Below, piece after piece: positions 40,869 through 49,814 of a stretch of 64,000 nucleotides of DNA; the first letter of the stretch is position 1, and every line of letters begins with the position of its first letter. A program made the translations under genes and the position numbers. The notes beneath the pieces were generated by a model. That model was not told the DNA's origin. It did no database searches and saw only the letters and a list, made by a program, of their open reading frames with translations. The stretch comes from JACPRL01 sp035573715 (GTDB lineage Bacteria > Acidobacteriota > Terriglobia > Acidiferrales > 2-02-FULL-67-57): the NCBI GenBank assembly GCA_035573715.1, contig DATLZZ010000010.1:274478-338477 (forward strand), written 5' to 3'.

Positions 40869-41624
40869 GTGGTTCGGCCTGGTCGGGCGGTCATTCTTCT
40901 GCTGGTCATGGCCGGGACGGCGCTGGCTCAGGAAGCGCCTCTTCTAACCGTCCTGCCCCGCACCGAGCGCATCCGCCAACTTCAGCTTCAGGGCGATTTG
41001 CACATGGTGCGCAAACGCTATCTCGAGGCTATCGACGCCTACGGCCGAGCGCTGCACGAATCACCGCGCAATCCGGTGCTGTTGAACAAAATCGGCATTG
41101 CCTATCACCAACTGGCGCGCCTGCGCGACGCCCGGCGTTACTATGAGCTCGCCACCGAGTCGGACAAGAACTACGCCTACGCCTGGAACAACCTCGGCAC
41201 TGCCAATTACGGGATGGCGAAGTACGGCCGCGCCATCCGCTATTACCGCCGCGCCCTCAAGCTCGATCCTTCCCAGGCGGCTTTCCACTCCAACCTCGGT
41301 ACCGCCCTCTTCGCCCGCAAGCAGTACGCCGAAGCTGCTGAAGAGTTCCGCCTTGCCGTCCTGCTTGACCCCGAAGTCTTTCGCCGCCGCAGCAGCTTCG
41401 GCGTCGCCACTCAGGACTTCAGCGTTCAGGACCGCGCCCGCTACAATTTCCTGCTGGCAAAGACCTACGCCGCTCTGGGCTACACGGAAGATTGCCTGCT
41501 GACGCTGCGCCACGCGCTGGACCACGGGCTGCCGCCCGCCGAGATCCAGAACGATCCCGCCTTCGCTGCCTTGCGTGGCGACGAGCGCTTCCAGGCCCTT
41601 TTCGCTCCGCCGCCGCAGCCGTAA
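40869..41624 (+). CDS. Exported TPR-repeat protein
   Basis: 251 residues. A signal peptide (about 1-19, AVILLLVMAGTALAQ) precedes tetratricopeptide repeats from about residue 36 (GDLHMVRKRYLEAIDAYGRALHESPRNPVLLNKIGIAYHQL, then YAYAWNNLGTANYGMAKYGRAIRYYRRALKLDP). The usual A8/G/A20 small residues are present in three or four repeats. It is probably periplasmic and follows the PBP gene by 4 bases, which suggests a role around cell-wall synthesis; that is context only. The start is GTG. Confidence 0.8.
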   Translation: MVRPGRAVILLLVMAGTALAQEAPLLTVLPRTERIRQLQLQGDLHMVRKRYLEAIDAYGRALHESPRNPVLLNKIGIAYHQLARLRDARRYYELATESDKNYAYAWNNLGTANYGMAKYGRAIRYYRRALKLDPSQAAFHSNLGTALFARKQYAEAAEEFRLAVLLDPEVFRRRSSFGVATQDFSVQDRARYNFLLAKTYAALGYTEDCLLTLRHALDHGLPPAEIQNDPAFAALRGDERFQALFAPPPQP

Positions 41625-41650
41625 GCGACATCGGCTCGCTACCGTTCTGC

Positions 41651-41656
41651 TATAAT
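41651..41656 (+). promoter_or_regulatory. TATAAT -10 box candidate before the second TPR gene
   Basis: A perfect TATAAT with only a weak GACA-containing -35 (41625-41630) at long spacing. If used, transcription would begin within a few bases of ATG 41667 and give a nearly leaderless message. Confidence 0.3.
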
Positions 41657-41666
41657 GCTTTGTAGA

Positions 41667-42893
41667 ATGCGTCGTGCTCTCGTCTGTGCGCGCTGCTGGC
41701 TTGCGATTCTCGTCGCGGTAGGCGGATTCGCAGTTCCAGTGGCCGCCGATACGGTCCTGGTCATTCCCTTTGAAAACGTAACGCGCGCGGCCGACCTCGA
41801 GTGGGTCGGCGAAAGCTTTGCCGAAGCCCTGAGCGAACACCTGCAAGCCGATGAGCGCACGCCCGTGACCCGCGAAGAGCGGCTGGCGGCGCTGGAGCAC
41901 CTGGGCCTGCCGGTCTCGGGCCCGCTCTCCCACGCGAGCGTGATTCGTCTCGGGGAAGAAGTAGGCGCCGACTGGGTTGTCGCCGGCCATTTTCGGGTCC
42001 AGAGCGGTCAACTCCGCACTCAGGCTTGGGTCTTTGACCTCTCCGCGCAGTCCCTGTCTGAGCCGGTCGAAGATGTTGACGCCTTCGAGCACTTGCTCGA
42101 CGCCCAGGCCCGGGTGGCCTGGCGGGTGCTGCGCCAGCGCGACCCGGTGTTTCCCCTCAGCCTCATCAGCTTCCAGCAGCGACGCCCGCGCATTCCCATC
42201 AGCGCCTTTGAAAGCTACATCCGCGGGCTGCTGGCCACGGACCGCGACCAGCAGCTGCGTTACTTTCTGTCGGCCGCACGCCTTGAGCCTGCCTACGCCC
42301 CGCCGGCGTTTCGCGCCGCCTTGCTTTACTACGCGGACGGCGACTACGCCTCGGCCACGCGCTGGTTCCGGCAGGCCAGCACCGACCGGCGACTGGGCCC
42401 CCAGGCCAATTTCTATCTCGGCTTGTCTCACTATGCGTCCAACGACTACCGTCAGGCCGCAGAGGCGCTTCAGGCTGCCGCAGCGCAGGCCCCCTCGGCG
42501 GGCGTGTGGAATAACCTTGGCGTGGTCACCTCCCGGCAGGACGACCCGGCCGCTGAAACCTATTTCGCTCGCGCGTTGCAGCTTGACCCCAATGACGCGA
42601 GCATTCATTTCAACCTCGGCCTGCACTACGTCCGCCGGGGCGAGTGGGAACTGGCTTTGCGGGCGCTCGACCGCTGCCTGGCCGCCAACCCGCGCGACAC
42701 CGAAGCCCACTTCCTCCGCTCCTACACGCTGCGGCACCTCGGGCGCCTGGAAGAAGCCGAGCGGGCGCGGAATCAAGCTATCGGCGACAACCCTGCGCTG
42801 GCGCTGAGTCTTGAGCGCCGCCGCTTCGAGCTTGACCGGCTGCGCACCGAGTTCCGCCCGCGTGAACTGTCTCGGGAGGTCACCGAACGATGA
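41667..42893 (+). CDS. Exported protein with a TolB/FlgO-like N-terminal domain and TPR repeats
   Basis: 408 residues from ATG 41667; an ATG four codons earlier (41655) overlaps the TATAAT and is less likely. A signal peptide ends near VPVAADT. The next 110 residues (VLVIPFENVTRAADLEWVGESFAEALSEHL... GADWVVAGHFRV) form the domain found at the N-terminus of TolB-like and adenylate-cyclase-associated proteins. From about residue 190 TPR-like helices follow (NNLGVVTSRQDDPAAETYFARALQLDPNDASIHFNLGLHYVRRGEW). Its end overlaps nfeD by 4 bases. The function is unknown, probably envelope-related. Confidence 0.75.
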   Translation: MRRALVCARCWLAILVAVGGFAVPVAADTVLVIPFENVTRAADLEWVGESFAEALSEHLQADERTPVTREERLAALEHLGLPVSGPLSHASVIRLGEEVGADWVVAGHFRVQSGQLRTQAWVFDLSAQSLSEPVEDVDAFEHLLDAQARVAWRVLRQRDPVFPLSLISFQQRRPRIPISAFESYIRGLLATDRDQQLRYFLSAARLEPAYAPPAFRAALLYYADGDYASATRWFRQASTDRRLGPQANFYLGLSHYASNDYRQAAEALQAAAAQAPSAGVWNNLGVVTSRQDDPAAETYFARALQLDPNDASIHFNLGLHYVRRGEWELALRALDRCLAANPRDTEAHFLRSYTLRHLGRLEEAERARNQAIGDNPALALSLERRRFELDRLRTEFRPRELSREVTER

Positions 42894-44206
42894 AGCGCCT
42901 CCTGCTCTCGGCTTCGCTCTGCCTTGTCCTCGCTGCGCCGGCAGCGGCCTCCACGGTGGTGGAAATCCGCCTCGACGAAATCATCCACAGCGTCTCGGCT
43001 GAGTACGTCATTGCCGGCCTCGACCACGCTGCCAAGGTCAATGCCGACGCCGTCCTGATCGTCATCGACACGCCCGGCGGGTTGTCCGATTCGATGCGCA
43101 GGATAGTCGACCGCATCACCGCCTCGCCGGTTCCGGTAATCGTTTACGTTTCGCCGACTGGTGCGCACGCCGCTTCGGCCGGCTTCTTTATTCTGCTTGC
43201 CGCCGATGTTGCCGTCATGGCGCCCGGCAGCACGACCGGCGCGGCGGCGCCGGTCCTGGGATTGCAGGAGATGCCGGAAACGCTGAAGAAGAAAGTGACC
43301 AACGACGCGGCGGCCTACCTCCGCAGCTACGTCGGCAAGCGCGGCCGCAATGTCGAAGTTGCCGAACTCGCCGTCACTGAGGCCAAAGCCTTCACCGACC
43401 AGGAAGCGCTGAAGCAGGGTTTGATTGACGCAATCGTGGAGAATCGCGACCAGCTTCTGGCTCAATTCAATGGTCGCGAAATCAAGCGCTTCGACGGTCG
43501 GCCCGAGACCCTGAAGCTCGCCGACGCTCGCGTTGAGCCTTGGGAGATGACCCGCCGCCAAGAATTCCTGAGCCGCCTGCTCGACCCCAACATTGCTTTT
43601 CTTCTGCTTGTTTTCGGCATCCTGGGGCTCTCGATTGAAATAAACCACCCGGGAATGATTTTCCCCGGCGTCGCCGGCGGCATCTGCATTGTTCTCGCCC
43701 TGTTCTCGCTGCATCTGCTTCCGGTCAACTATGTGGCCGTGCTGCTCATCCTGCTGGGCTTTGCTTTGTTTATTCTGGAGGCAAAGTTCGTCAGCCACGG
43801 TATATTGGCTACCGGAGGCGTGGTAGCCATGGTTCTGGGAGCGATGTTCCTGATTGAGTCGCCGCCCATCCCTGAGCTGCGCGTGCGTTGGGAGGTGGCG
43901 CTCTCTGTCGCCCTTCCTCTGGCGGTCATCACGGTCATCATTCTGCGCTACGCCTGGAAGTCGTTCCGCTGGCGCGTGGCCAGCGGGCGCGAAGCGCTCG
44001 TCGGTCAGATTGGCGAAGTCCGTCGCGAGATTGCCGACGGCCACAAAGGCATGGTCCTGGTGGCCGGGGAATTGTGGGAAGCTGTCGCCCGCCGTCCTAT
44101 TGCAGAGGGCGAGCGCGTGCGCGTCGTTTCGGCACAGGGTTTGCTGCTCGAGGTCGAGCCATTCACCGGCGGCTGGTCGGCAAGCGCGCCGCCCGAAAAG
44201 GAGTAA
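42890..44206 (+). CDS. NfeD-family membrane serine protease (NfeD1b type)
   Basis: 438 residues. A signal peptide (about 1-20) leads into a ClpP-like serine protease domain with the GAHAASAGFF nucleophile serine near residue 98. Helices follow at about 240-330, and a C-terminal OB-fold NfeD domain (REALVGQIGEVRREIADGHKGMVLVAGELWEAVA). Such proteases are encoded next to stomatin-like proteins and cleave their hydrophobic C-terminal region. Here the slipin gene follows after 4 bases, the classical pair. Confidence 0.9.
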   Translation: MKRLLLSASLCLVLAAPAAASTVVEIRLDEIIHSVSAEYVIAGLDHAAKVNADAVLIVIDTPGGLSDSMRRIVDRITASPVPVIVYVSPTGAHAASAGFFILLAADVAVMAPGSTTGAAAPVLGLQEMPETLKKKVTNDAAAYLRSYVGKRGRNVEVAELAVTEAKAFTDQEALKQGLIDAIVENRDQLLAQFNGREIKRFDGRPETLKLADARVEPWEMTRRQEFLSRLLDPNIAFLLLVFGILGLSIEINHPGMIFPGVAGGICIVLALFSLHLLPVNYVAVLLILLGFALFILEAKFVSHGILATGGVVAMVLGAMFLIESPPIPELRVRWEVALSVALPLAVITVIILRYAWKSFRWRVASGREALVGQIGEVRREIADGHKGMVLVAGELWEAVARRPIAEGERVRVVSAQGLLLEVEPFTGGWSASAPPEKE

Positions 44207-44210
44207 CACC

Positions 44211-44969
44211 ATGGGGGGAGGCTGGTTGATCGCGGCGATCGTTATCTTTCTTATCTGGCTGTTCAACTGCATCAAGATTCTCAACGAGTGGGAGCGCGGC
44301 GTCGTTCTCCGTCTCGGCCGCATGCTGCCCGAGCCCAAAGGCCCCGGCCTGATTATTATTCTCTGGCCGATTGACCGCCTGATGCGCATTTCGTTGCGCA
44401 TCATCACTCTCGACGTCCCGCCCCAGGACGCCATCACCCGCGACAACGTCAGCGTGCGCGTCAATGCGGTCGCCTACTTCCGCGTCCTGGACGCCAACCG
44501 TATGGTGGTCAGCATCGAGGGCGCCAATTATCTCTATGCCACCAGCCAGCTCGCCCAGCTCACCCTCCGCGACGTCATTGGCCAAGTCGAGCTCGATGAG
44601 CTGCTGGCCCAGCGCGACAAGGTCAACCAGCATCTGCAAAAGATTCTCGACGAGCACACCGACCCCTGGGGAATCAAGGTCACCCTCGTCCAGGTCAAGG
44701 CCGTCGACATCCCCGAAGAGATGCGCCGTGCCATCGCCAAGCAGGCCGAAGCCGAGCGCGAGCGCCGCGCCAAGATCATCCACGCTGAAGGCGAATCGCA
44801 GGCCGCCGAACGCCTCGCCAATGCCGCCAAGACTCTGGCGGCCGAGCCAGCCTCTCTCCAGTTGCGCTACCTGCAGACGCTGACCGAAATCGGGATCGAG
44901 AAGAACACCACCGTCATCTTCCCGGTCCCGATTGACATCCTCAGCATGTGGATGAAGAAAGGATCATGA
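44211..44969 (+). CDS. Slipin / stomatin-like SPFH-domain protein
   Basis: 252 residues. An N-terminal hydrophobic hairpin (about 4-22) is followed by the SPFH/band 7 domain (NEWERGVVLRLGRMLPEPKGPGLIIILWPIDRL... DNVSVRVNAVAYFRVLDA), then the coiled, Glu/Ala-rich ERERRAKIIHAEGESQAAERL region. It oligomerises at the inner membrane and organises membrane domains. The frame is open far upstream, but ATG 44211 with AAAAGGAG is the proper start. It overlaps the SPOR gene by 4 bases. Confidence 0.92.
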   Translation: MGGGWLIAAIVIFLIWLFNCIKILNEWERGVVLRLGRMLPEPKGPGLIIILWPIDRLMRISLRIITLDVPPQDAITRDNVSVRVNAVAYFRVLDANRMVVSIEGANYLYATSQLAQLTLRDVIGQVELDELLAQRDKVNQHLQKILDEHTDPWGIKVTLVQVKAVDIPEEMRRAIAKQAEAERERRAKIIHAEGESQAAERLANAAKTLAAEPASLQLRYLQTLTEIGIEKNTTVIFPVPIDILSMWMKKGS

Positions 44970-45520
44970 GCCGGGAAGGGAAGAGCGGTCAGAGCGACAC
45001 GGTGCTCGAAGGGCGCCACCTGCTGGGAGTATTTTTTGCCGTCGTCGTGCTCTGCGCGATTTTCTTCACACTGGGTTTTGTGCTGGGCCGAAACCAGGCG
45101 ACGCAGCAGGCGGCCAAGTCTCCGTCGCCGGGGTCAACCCAGCAGCAACCGTCGGCTCCAACCGAGCCGCAGGCGCGCGACCTGACGTTCTACGACCGCG
45201 TCGAGAAACCGCAGCCCGCCGAGAACTTGCCGCGGGGAGAGCCCTCGGAGACGAAGCCCGCGGCCCCCGCGACGGCTCCAAAACCCGCGGCGGCAACCGG
45301 CAAGCCGATCTACCTCCAGGTCGCCGCCGTCAGCAGGGAAGCCGACGCCAAGCGACTGATGGCGGAGCTCCGCAAGATGGGTTTTGATTCCGAAATCCGC
45401 CCCCCCAAGGAAGACCGCCTGTATCGGGTCATGGTCGGCCCGCTCGCCAATGACGAACTGGCCACCGCCGCACAGCACCGGCTCGAAGCCCAGGGTTTCC
45501 GCAGCATCCTCCGGCGGTGA
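44966..45520 (+). CDS. SPOR-domain membrane protein
   Basis: 184 residues. One transmembrane helix (about 22-42, LLGVFFAVVVLCAIFFTLGFVLGR) and a long Pro/Ala/Gln-rich linker precede a C-terminal SPOR domain (about 112-184: IYLQVAAVSREADAKRLMAELRKMGFDSEIR... YRVMVGPL). SPOR domains bind glycan strands lacking stem peptides at the septum, so a cell-division or envelope role is likely. ATG 44966 overlaps the slipin stop (ATGA). Confidence 0.88.
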   Translation: MSREGKSGQSDTVLEGRHLLGVFFAVVVLCAIFFTLGFVLGRNQATQQAAKSPSPGSTQQQPSAPTEPQARDLTFYDRVEKPQPAENLPRGEPSETKPAAPATAPKPAAATGKPIYLQVAAVSREADAKRLMAELRKMGFDSEIRPPKEDRLYRVMVGPLANDELATAAQHRLEAQGFRSILRR

Positions 45521-47073
45521 TGGCCTCGCTCTCGCCCCTGCGCTACCCGACCGTTTACGCGTTGCTGTCGGGCGTCCTGCTGGTTCTCAGCTTTCCCCGG
45601 CCGCAGCTGTCGCTGCTTGCCTGGGTAGCGCTGGCGCCGCTCCTGGTCGTTCTGATGCAGAACCGCGCCCGCTGGCGACTTTTTCTCTACGGTTACGTCG
45701 CCGGGGTGGTTTTCTTTGGCGGTACTTGCTACTGGCTCTACGCCACCATGCGCACTTACGGCCATCTCTCGTCCGTCGCGTCCGCCGGAGTGCTGCTGTT
45801 GTTTGTTCTCGTCGAAGCCATCTTCTTCGGCCTCTTCGCCTGGATTACGGGTGAGCTGGCACGGCGCTGGCAGATGCGGGCGTTGCTGCTCGCGCCAGTG
45901 GCCTGGGTGGCGGTCGAGTACTTGCGGACACACATTCCCGTTGGCGGTTTCCCCTGGAACCTGCTGGGCTATGCGGTCGCCCCGGTCATCGGTTGGGTCC
46001 AGCCCGCCTCGTACGTGGGCGTCTACGGACTTTCGTTTCTTGTTGTGGCGGTGAATATGGTTGCCGCTCTGTACTGGTTGGCACCGACGCGGCGCAACGC
46101 CGTTCCCCTTGCTGTCATCGCTGTCGTCTTGTTCGCTGCCTGGCTTGCCGGAAGCCAACTGCCGACGCTACCCACGCCGGCCACCGCTGTTCTCGTGCAA
46201 ACCAATCTGCCACAACAGGAGGAGTTCGACCCGCAGTGGATTCAAAAGCATCCCGATGAGTTGGAAGGCCTGGAAGAGCTTACGCGCGCGGCGGCGCGCA
46301 AGCTGGAGTCTCCGCCGGCGCTGGTCGTCTGGCCGGAGATGCCCGTTTCCCTTTACTTCAACCACGATCCGGTCATCCGGGCGCGGATGATTTCGCTGGC
46401 GCAGTCGCTGCGCAGCCACTTTCTTACCGGCATCGTGGACTACAAACCGGAAGCCGACGGGCGCTACTATCCGCGCAACAGCGCCGTGCTGCTGACCGCG
46501 GACGGCGACCTCATCGGGCAGTATGATAAGATTCATCTTGTGCCCTTCGGCGAGTACCTGCCCTTCGGGCGGGTGAAGTGGATCGAGCCGCTGGTGAAGG
46601 AAGTAAGCGCCTTCCGTCCGGGCACCAACTACGCTGTGATGCCCAGTGGCGCCGGGCGGCTCTCGGTGTTCATCTGCTACGAAGCGATTTTCCCGGCGCT
46701 GGTGCGGCGCTTCGTCGAGGGTGAAACCGGCGCTGAACTGCTGGTGAACATCTCGAACGACGGCTGGTTCGACAACACGGCGGCGACGCAGCACCTGAAC
46801 ATGGCCCGGGTGAGAGCGGTGGAGACCCGGCGTTATCTGCTTCGCGCCACCAACACCGGCATCACGGCAGTGATTGACCCGTATGGGCGGATCATAGCGC
46901 GAGCGCCGGCGCACCGCCGAACGGTGTTGATCGCGAGCTTCGCGCCGCAATCCACGCGCACCTGGTACGCGCGCCTGGGCGACTGGCTGCCGCTGCTGTG
47001 CGCGCTCGCGATTGTGGCAGCCCTGGGGCGAAAGTTCTGGATGGACAAACTGGAGGCAGCACTCAGCCAATGA
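45520..47073 (+). CDS. lnt: Apolipoprotein N-acyltransferase
   Basis: 517 residues. Seven to eight N-terminal helices are followed by a nitrilase-like domain with the Glu-Lys-Cys triad visible in VVWPEMPVSLYF, QYDKIHLVPFGEYLPFG and FICYEAIFPALVRRFVEG. It adds the third acyl chain to outer membrane lipoproteins, so the organism is Gram-negative. ATG 45520 overlaps the upstream TGA, and its stop overlaps the prfB start (ATGA). Confidence 0.94.
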   Translation: MASLSPLRYPTVYALLSGVLLVLSFPRPQLSLLAWVALAPLLVVLMQNRARWRLFLYGYVAGVVFFGGTCYWLYATMRTYGHLSSVASAGVLLLFVLVEAIFFGLFAWITGELARRWQMRALLLAPVAWVAVEYLRTHIPVGGFPWNLLGYAVAPVIGWVQPASYVGVYGLSFLVVAVNMVAALYWLAPTRRNAVPLAVIAVVLFAAWLAGSQLPTLPTPATAVLVQTNLPQQEEFDPQWIQKHPDELEGLEELTRAAARKLESPPALVVWPEMPVSLYFNHDPVIRARMISLAQSLRSHFLTGIVDYKPEADGRYYPRNSAVLLTADGDLIGQYDKIHLVPFGEYLPFGRVKWIEPLVKEVSAFRPGTNYAVMPSGAGRLSVFICYEAIFPALVRRFVEGETGAELLVNISNDGWFDNTAATQHLNMARVRAVETRRYLLRATNTGITAVIDPYGRIIARAPAHRRTVLIASFAPQSTRTWYARLGDWLPLLCALAIVAALGRKFWMDKLEAALSQ

Positions 47074-48207
47074 GAACTGCGGACGAACTGGAACAGGAAT
47101 TCGAGCGTCTCCGCCGCCGCGCCACTGAGCTGCGGAGCTACCTTTGACGCACCTCGCCTGAAGTCCGACCTCGCCGCCTTGGACCAGAGGCTCAACCGCC
47201 CCGACCTTTGGGACCAGCCCGAAGAAGCCCAGAAGCTCCTCCAGCAGCGCAAGCGCACGGAGCGCAAGCTGGAAACCGACGCCAAGCTGGAGCGCGATCT
47301 CGCCGACCTCTCTGCTTTGCTTGAGCTTGCCCATGAGGGCGAGTCCGTGGAGAAAGAACTGGAGTCGGAGCTCGAGCGCCTGGCGGCCGACGCCGACGAG
47401 CTCGAAACCGAGATCCTGCTTTCCGGCCCGCACGACCACCGCAACGCCATCGTCACCATCCATCCCGGCGCCGGCGGTACCGAATCGCAGGACTGGGCTG
47501 AAATGCTGCTGCGGATGTATCTGCGCTGGGCGGAGCGCAAAGGCTTCGCCGCCAGCATTACTGATATCACCCCCGGCGACGAGGCGGGGGTCAAGTCGGT
47601 CACCTTCACCGTCCAGGGCGACTATGCCTTCGGCCTGCTACTGAGCGAAATCGGCGTCCACCGCCTGGTGCGCATCTCGCCCTTCGACGCCGCCGCTCGC
47701 CGCCACACTTCTTTCGCCTCGGTCTTTGTTACGCCGGAGATTGACGACAAGATTGCAATCGAAATCAAGCCGGAAGATTTGCGCATCGACACCTTCCGCT
47801 CGAGCGGCCACGGCGGCCAGCACGTCAACGTCACCGACTCGGCGGTCCGCATTACGCACCTCCCCACCGGCATCGTGGCTCAGTGCCAGAACGAGCGCTC
47901 CCAGTTCAAGAACAAAGACGTGGCAATGAAGATTCTGCGCTCGCGCCTCTACCAGTACGAGCTCGACAAACGCATGGAGGCCGCCCGCAAGCTCGAGGAA
48001 TCCAAAGCCGACATCCGCTTCGGGAGCCAGATTCGCTCCTACGTGCTGCATCCCTATCGGCTGGTGAAGGACCACCGGACCAAGCTCGAAGTCGGCGACG
48101 TTGACTCCGTGCTCGATGGCAAGCTTGACCCCTTTATCCGCGCCTACCTGGTGGCCCGCCGCGAAGGCACCATCCCGCCGCCCTACCCGATGGACGAACA
48201 AGGCTGA
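47070..48207 (+). CDS. prfB: Peptide chain release factor 2 (programmed +1 frameshift)
   Basis: The gene starts with ATG 47070 and runs 25 codons to an in-frame TGA at 47145-47147. Shifting +1 at CTT-TGA-C enters the long frame (DAPRLKSDLAALDQ...) that ends at 48207, giving about 378 residues. The class I release factor marks are the SPF tripeptide in RISPFDAAARRHTSF, specific for UGA/UAA reading, and GGQ in SSGHGGQHVNVTD. The start overlaps the lnt stop. Treating the long frame alone as the gene (GTG/TTG-type starts near 47179) would lose the autoregulation site. Confidence 0.95.
47134..47148 (+). promoter_or_regulatory. RF2 programmed frameshift site
   Basis: A Shine-Dalgarno-like GGAG (47134-47137) lies a few bases before the slippery CTT-TGA-C (47142-47148). 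This is the arrangement known from most bacterial prfB genes: low RF2 makes the ribosome pause at UGA and shift +1, so RF2 controls its own level. Confidence 0.9.
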
Positions 48208-48227
48208 TCCACTCTTCGCAGGTTCGA

Positions 48228-48256
48228 TTGACCATCGCCAGGGCCTCTGCTACAGT
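48228..48256 (+). promoter_or_regulatory. Promoter candidate for the aldehyde dehydrogenase-glgA genes
   Basis: TTGACC (48228-48233) and TACAGT (48251-48256) are separated by exactly 17 bases. Transcription would begin near 48263, about 50 bases before ATG 48314. Confidence 0.52.
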
Positions 48257-48313
48257 CTTGGCTTCGGTGCTGCGCTCCGCAGCATCCAGCCCAAGTCGTC
48301 GGGAGGACTCCGC

Positions 48314-49810
48314 ATGGCTGCGCCCAAGCTCTACAAGAACTTCATCAACGGCGAATGGGTGGAGGCTCGCTCCGGCGAGGCCTTCGAAAACACCAACCCC
48401 GCCGACACGACCGACGTCATCGGGCTGTTTCCCCGGTCGGACAAATGCGACCTCGAGGAAGCCGTCGCCGCCGCCAAGGCCGCCTACCACCCCTGGCGGC
48501 TCACCCCGGCGCCCCGACGCGCCGAGATTCTTTTTCGCGCCGCCCAGATGCTGGTCGAGCGTAAGGAAGAGTTGGCGCGGGACATGACCCGCGAGATGGG
48601 CAAGGTGCTCAAGGAAACCCGCGGCGACGTCCAGGAAGCCATCGACATGGGGTTCTACATGGCCGGCGAAGGCCGCCGCCAGTTCGGCTTCACCACGCCC
48701 TCGGAACTCCCCAGCAAGTTTGCGATGTGCGTGCGCCAGCCGCTCGGGGTGGCTGGCATCATCACGCCGTGGAATTTCCCCATGGCCATCCCCTCATGGA
48801 AAATCTTTCCGGCGCTCGTGCTCGGCAACACGGTCGTCTTCAAGCCCGCCACCGATACGCCGCTCTCCGCCTACAATTTTGTCCGCATCCTGAACGAAGC
48901 CGGCCTGCCCAAGGGCGTTCTCAATCTGGTTTTCGGCTCCGGCGGCAAGATCGGCAATCCGTTGATGACCCACCCCGACGTCGGAGTCATCTCCTTTACC
49001 GGCTCGACCGAGATCGGCCGCGAAGTCTCCAAAGCCTGTGCGCCCGACTTCCGCCACTGCCACCTGGAGATGGGCGGCAAGAACATGATTATGGTGATGG
49101 ACGACGCCAACCTCGATCTCGCAGTCGACGGCGCCCTCTGGGGCGGCTTCGGCACCACTGGCCAGCGCTGTACCGCGGCCAGCCGCGTCGGCGTGCACAA
49201 GAAGGTCTATAAAGAGTTCCTCGACAAGTTTGTCGACCGCGCCCGCAGGCTGAAAGTCGGAAACGGGCTCGACCCATCAGTCGAGATGGGCCCGCTGGTG
49301 AACGCCGCCCAGCGCAAGACCACGGCGGAATACGTTGAGATCGGAAAGAACGAAGGCGCCAAGCTGCTCTGCGGCGGCGAGATGCTGACTCGCGGCGAGC
49401 ACGCCAACGGCCATTTCTTCAGCCCCACCATCTTCGGCGACTGCCACCCCAAGATGCGCATCAGCCAGGAAGAAATTTTCGGCCCGGTGGTTTCCGTGAT
49501 TCCCTTTGATACTTTCGAGGAGGGAATTGAGATTGCCAACGGCGTCGTCTACGGCCTGTCGTCCTCGATCTACACGCAGAGCATCGATCGCGCGTTCGCC
49601 GCCATGCGTGACCTCTACACCGGCATCGTGTACGTGAATGCGCCGACCATCGGCGCCGAGATTCACCTGCCCTTCGGCGGGGTCAAACAGACCGGCAACG
49701 GCCACCGCGAAGCCGGGATCGCCGGCCTCGACGTGTTCTCCGAGTGGAAGTCCATTTACGTGGACTTCAGCGGCAGGCTCCAGCGCGCGCAGATTGACAC
49801 TCACTCCTGA
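48314..49810 (+). CDS. NAD(P)-dependent aldehyde dehydrogenase
   Basis: 498 residues of the ALDH superfamily. Catalytic positions are N154 (TPWNFP), K177 (VVFKPAT), E252 (HLEMGGKN) and C286 (TTGQRCTAAS). The sequence differs clearly from the ALDH at 11.1 kb and resembles the piperideine-6-carboxylate/aminoadipate semialdehyde or 2-oxoglutarate semialdehyde types. The frame is open to 48101, but ATG 48314 with GGGAGGA is the proper start. It is 4 bases before glgA, an unusual pairing that does not reveal the substrate. Confidence 0.87.
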   Translation: MAAPKLYKNFINGEWVEARSGEAFENTNPADTTDVIGLFPRSDKCDLEEAVAAAKAAYHPWRLTPAPRRAEILFRAAQMLVERKEELARDMTREMGKVLKETRGDVQEAIDMGFYMAGEGRRQFGFTTPSELPSKFAMCVRQPLGVAGIITPWNFPMAIPSWKIFPALVLGNTVVFKPATDTPLSAYNFVRILNEAGLPKGVLNLVFGSGGKIGNPLMTHPDVGVISFTGSTEIGREVSKACAPDFRHCHLEMGGKNMIMVMDDANLDLAVDGALWGGFGTTGQRCTAASRVGVHKKVYKEFLDKFVDRARRLKVGNGLDPSVEMGPLVNAAQRKTTAEYVEIGKNEGAKLLCGGEMLTRGEHANGHFFSPTIFGDCHPKMRISQEEIFGPVVSVIPFDTFEEGIEIANGVVYGLSSSIYTQSIDRAFAAMRDLYTGIVYVNAPTIGAEIHLPFGGVKQTGNGHREAGIAGLDVFSEWKSIYVDFSGRLQRAQIDTHS

Positions 49811-49814
49811 GCCT

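Noticed and set aside
38711..40909. A 732-codon open frame antisense to the PBP gene
   Set aside because: The PBP frame carries SxxK, SLN, KTGTS and the GT51 motifs; the antisense frame is a codon-bias artefact.
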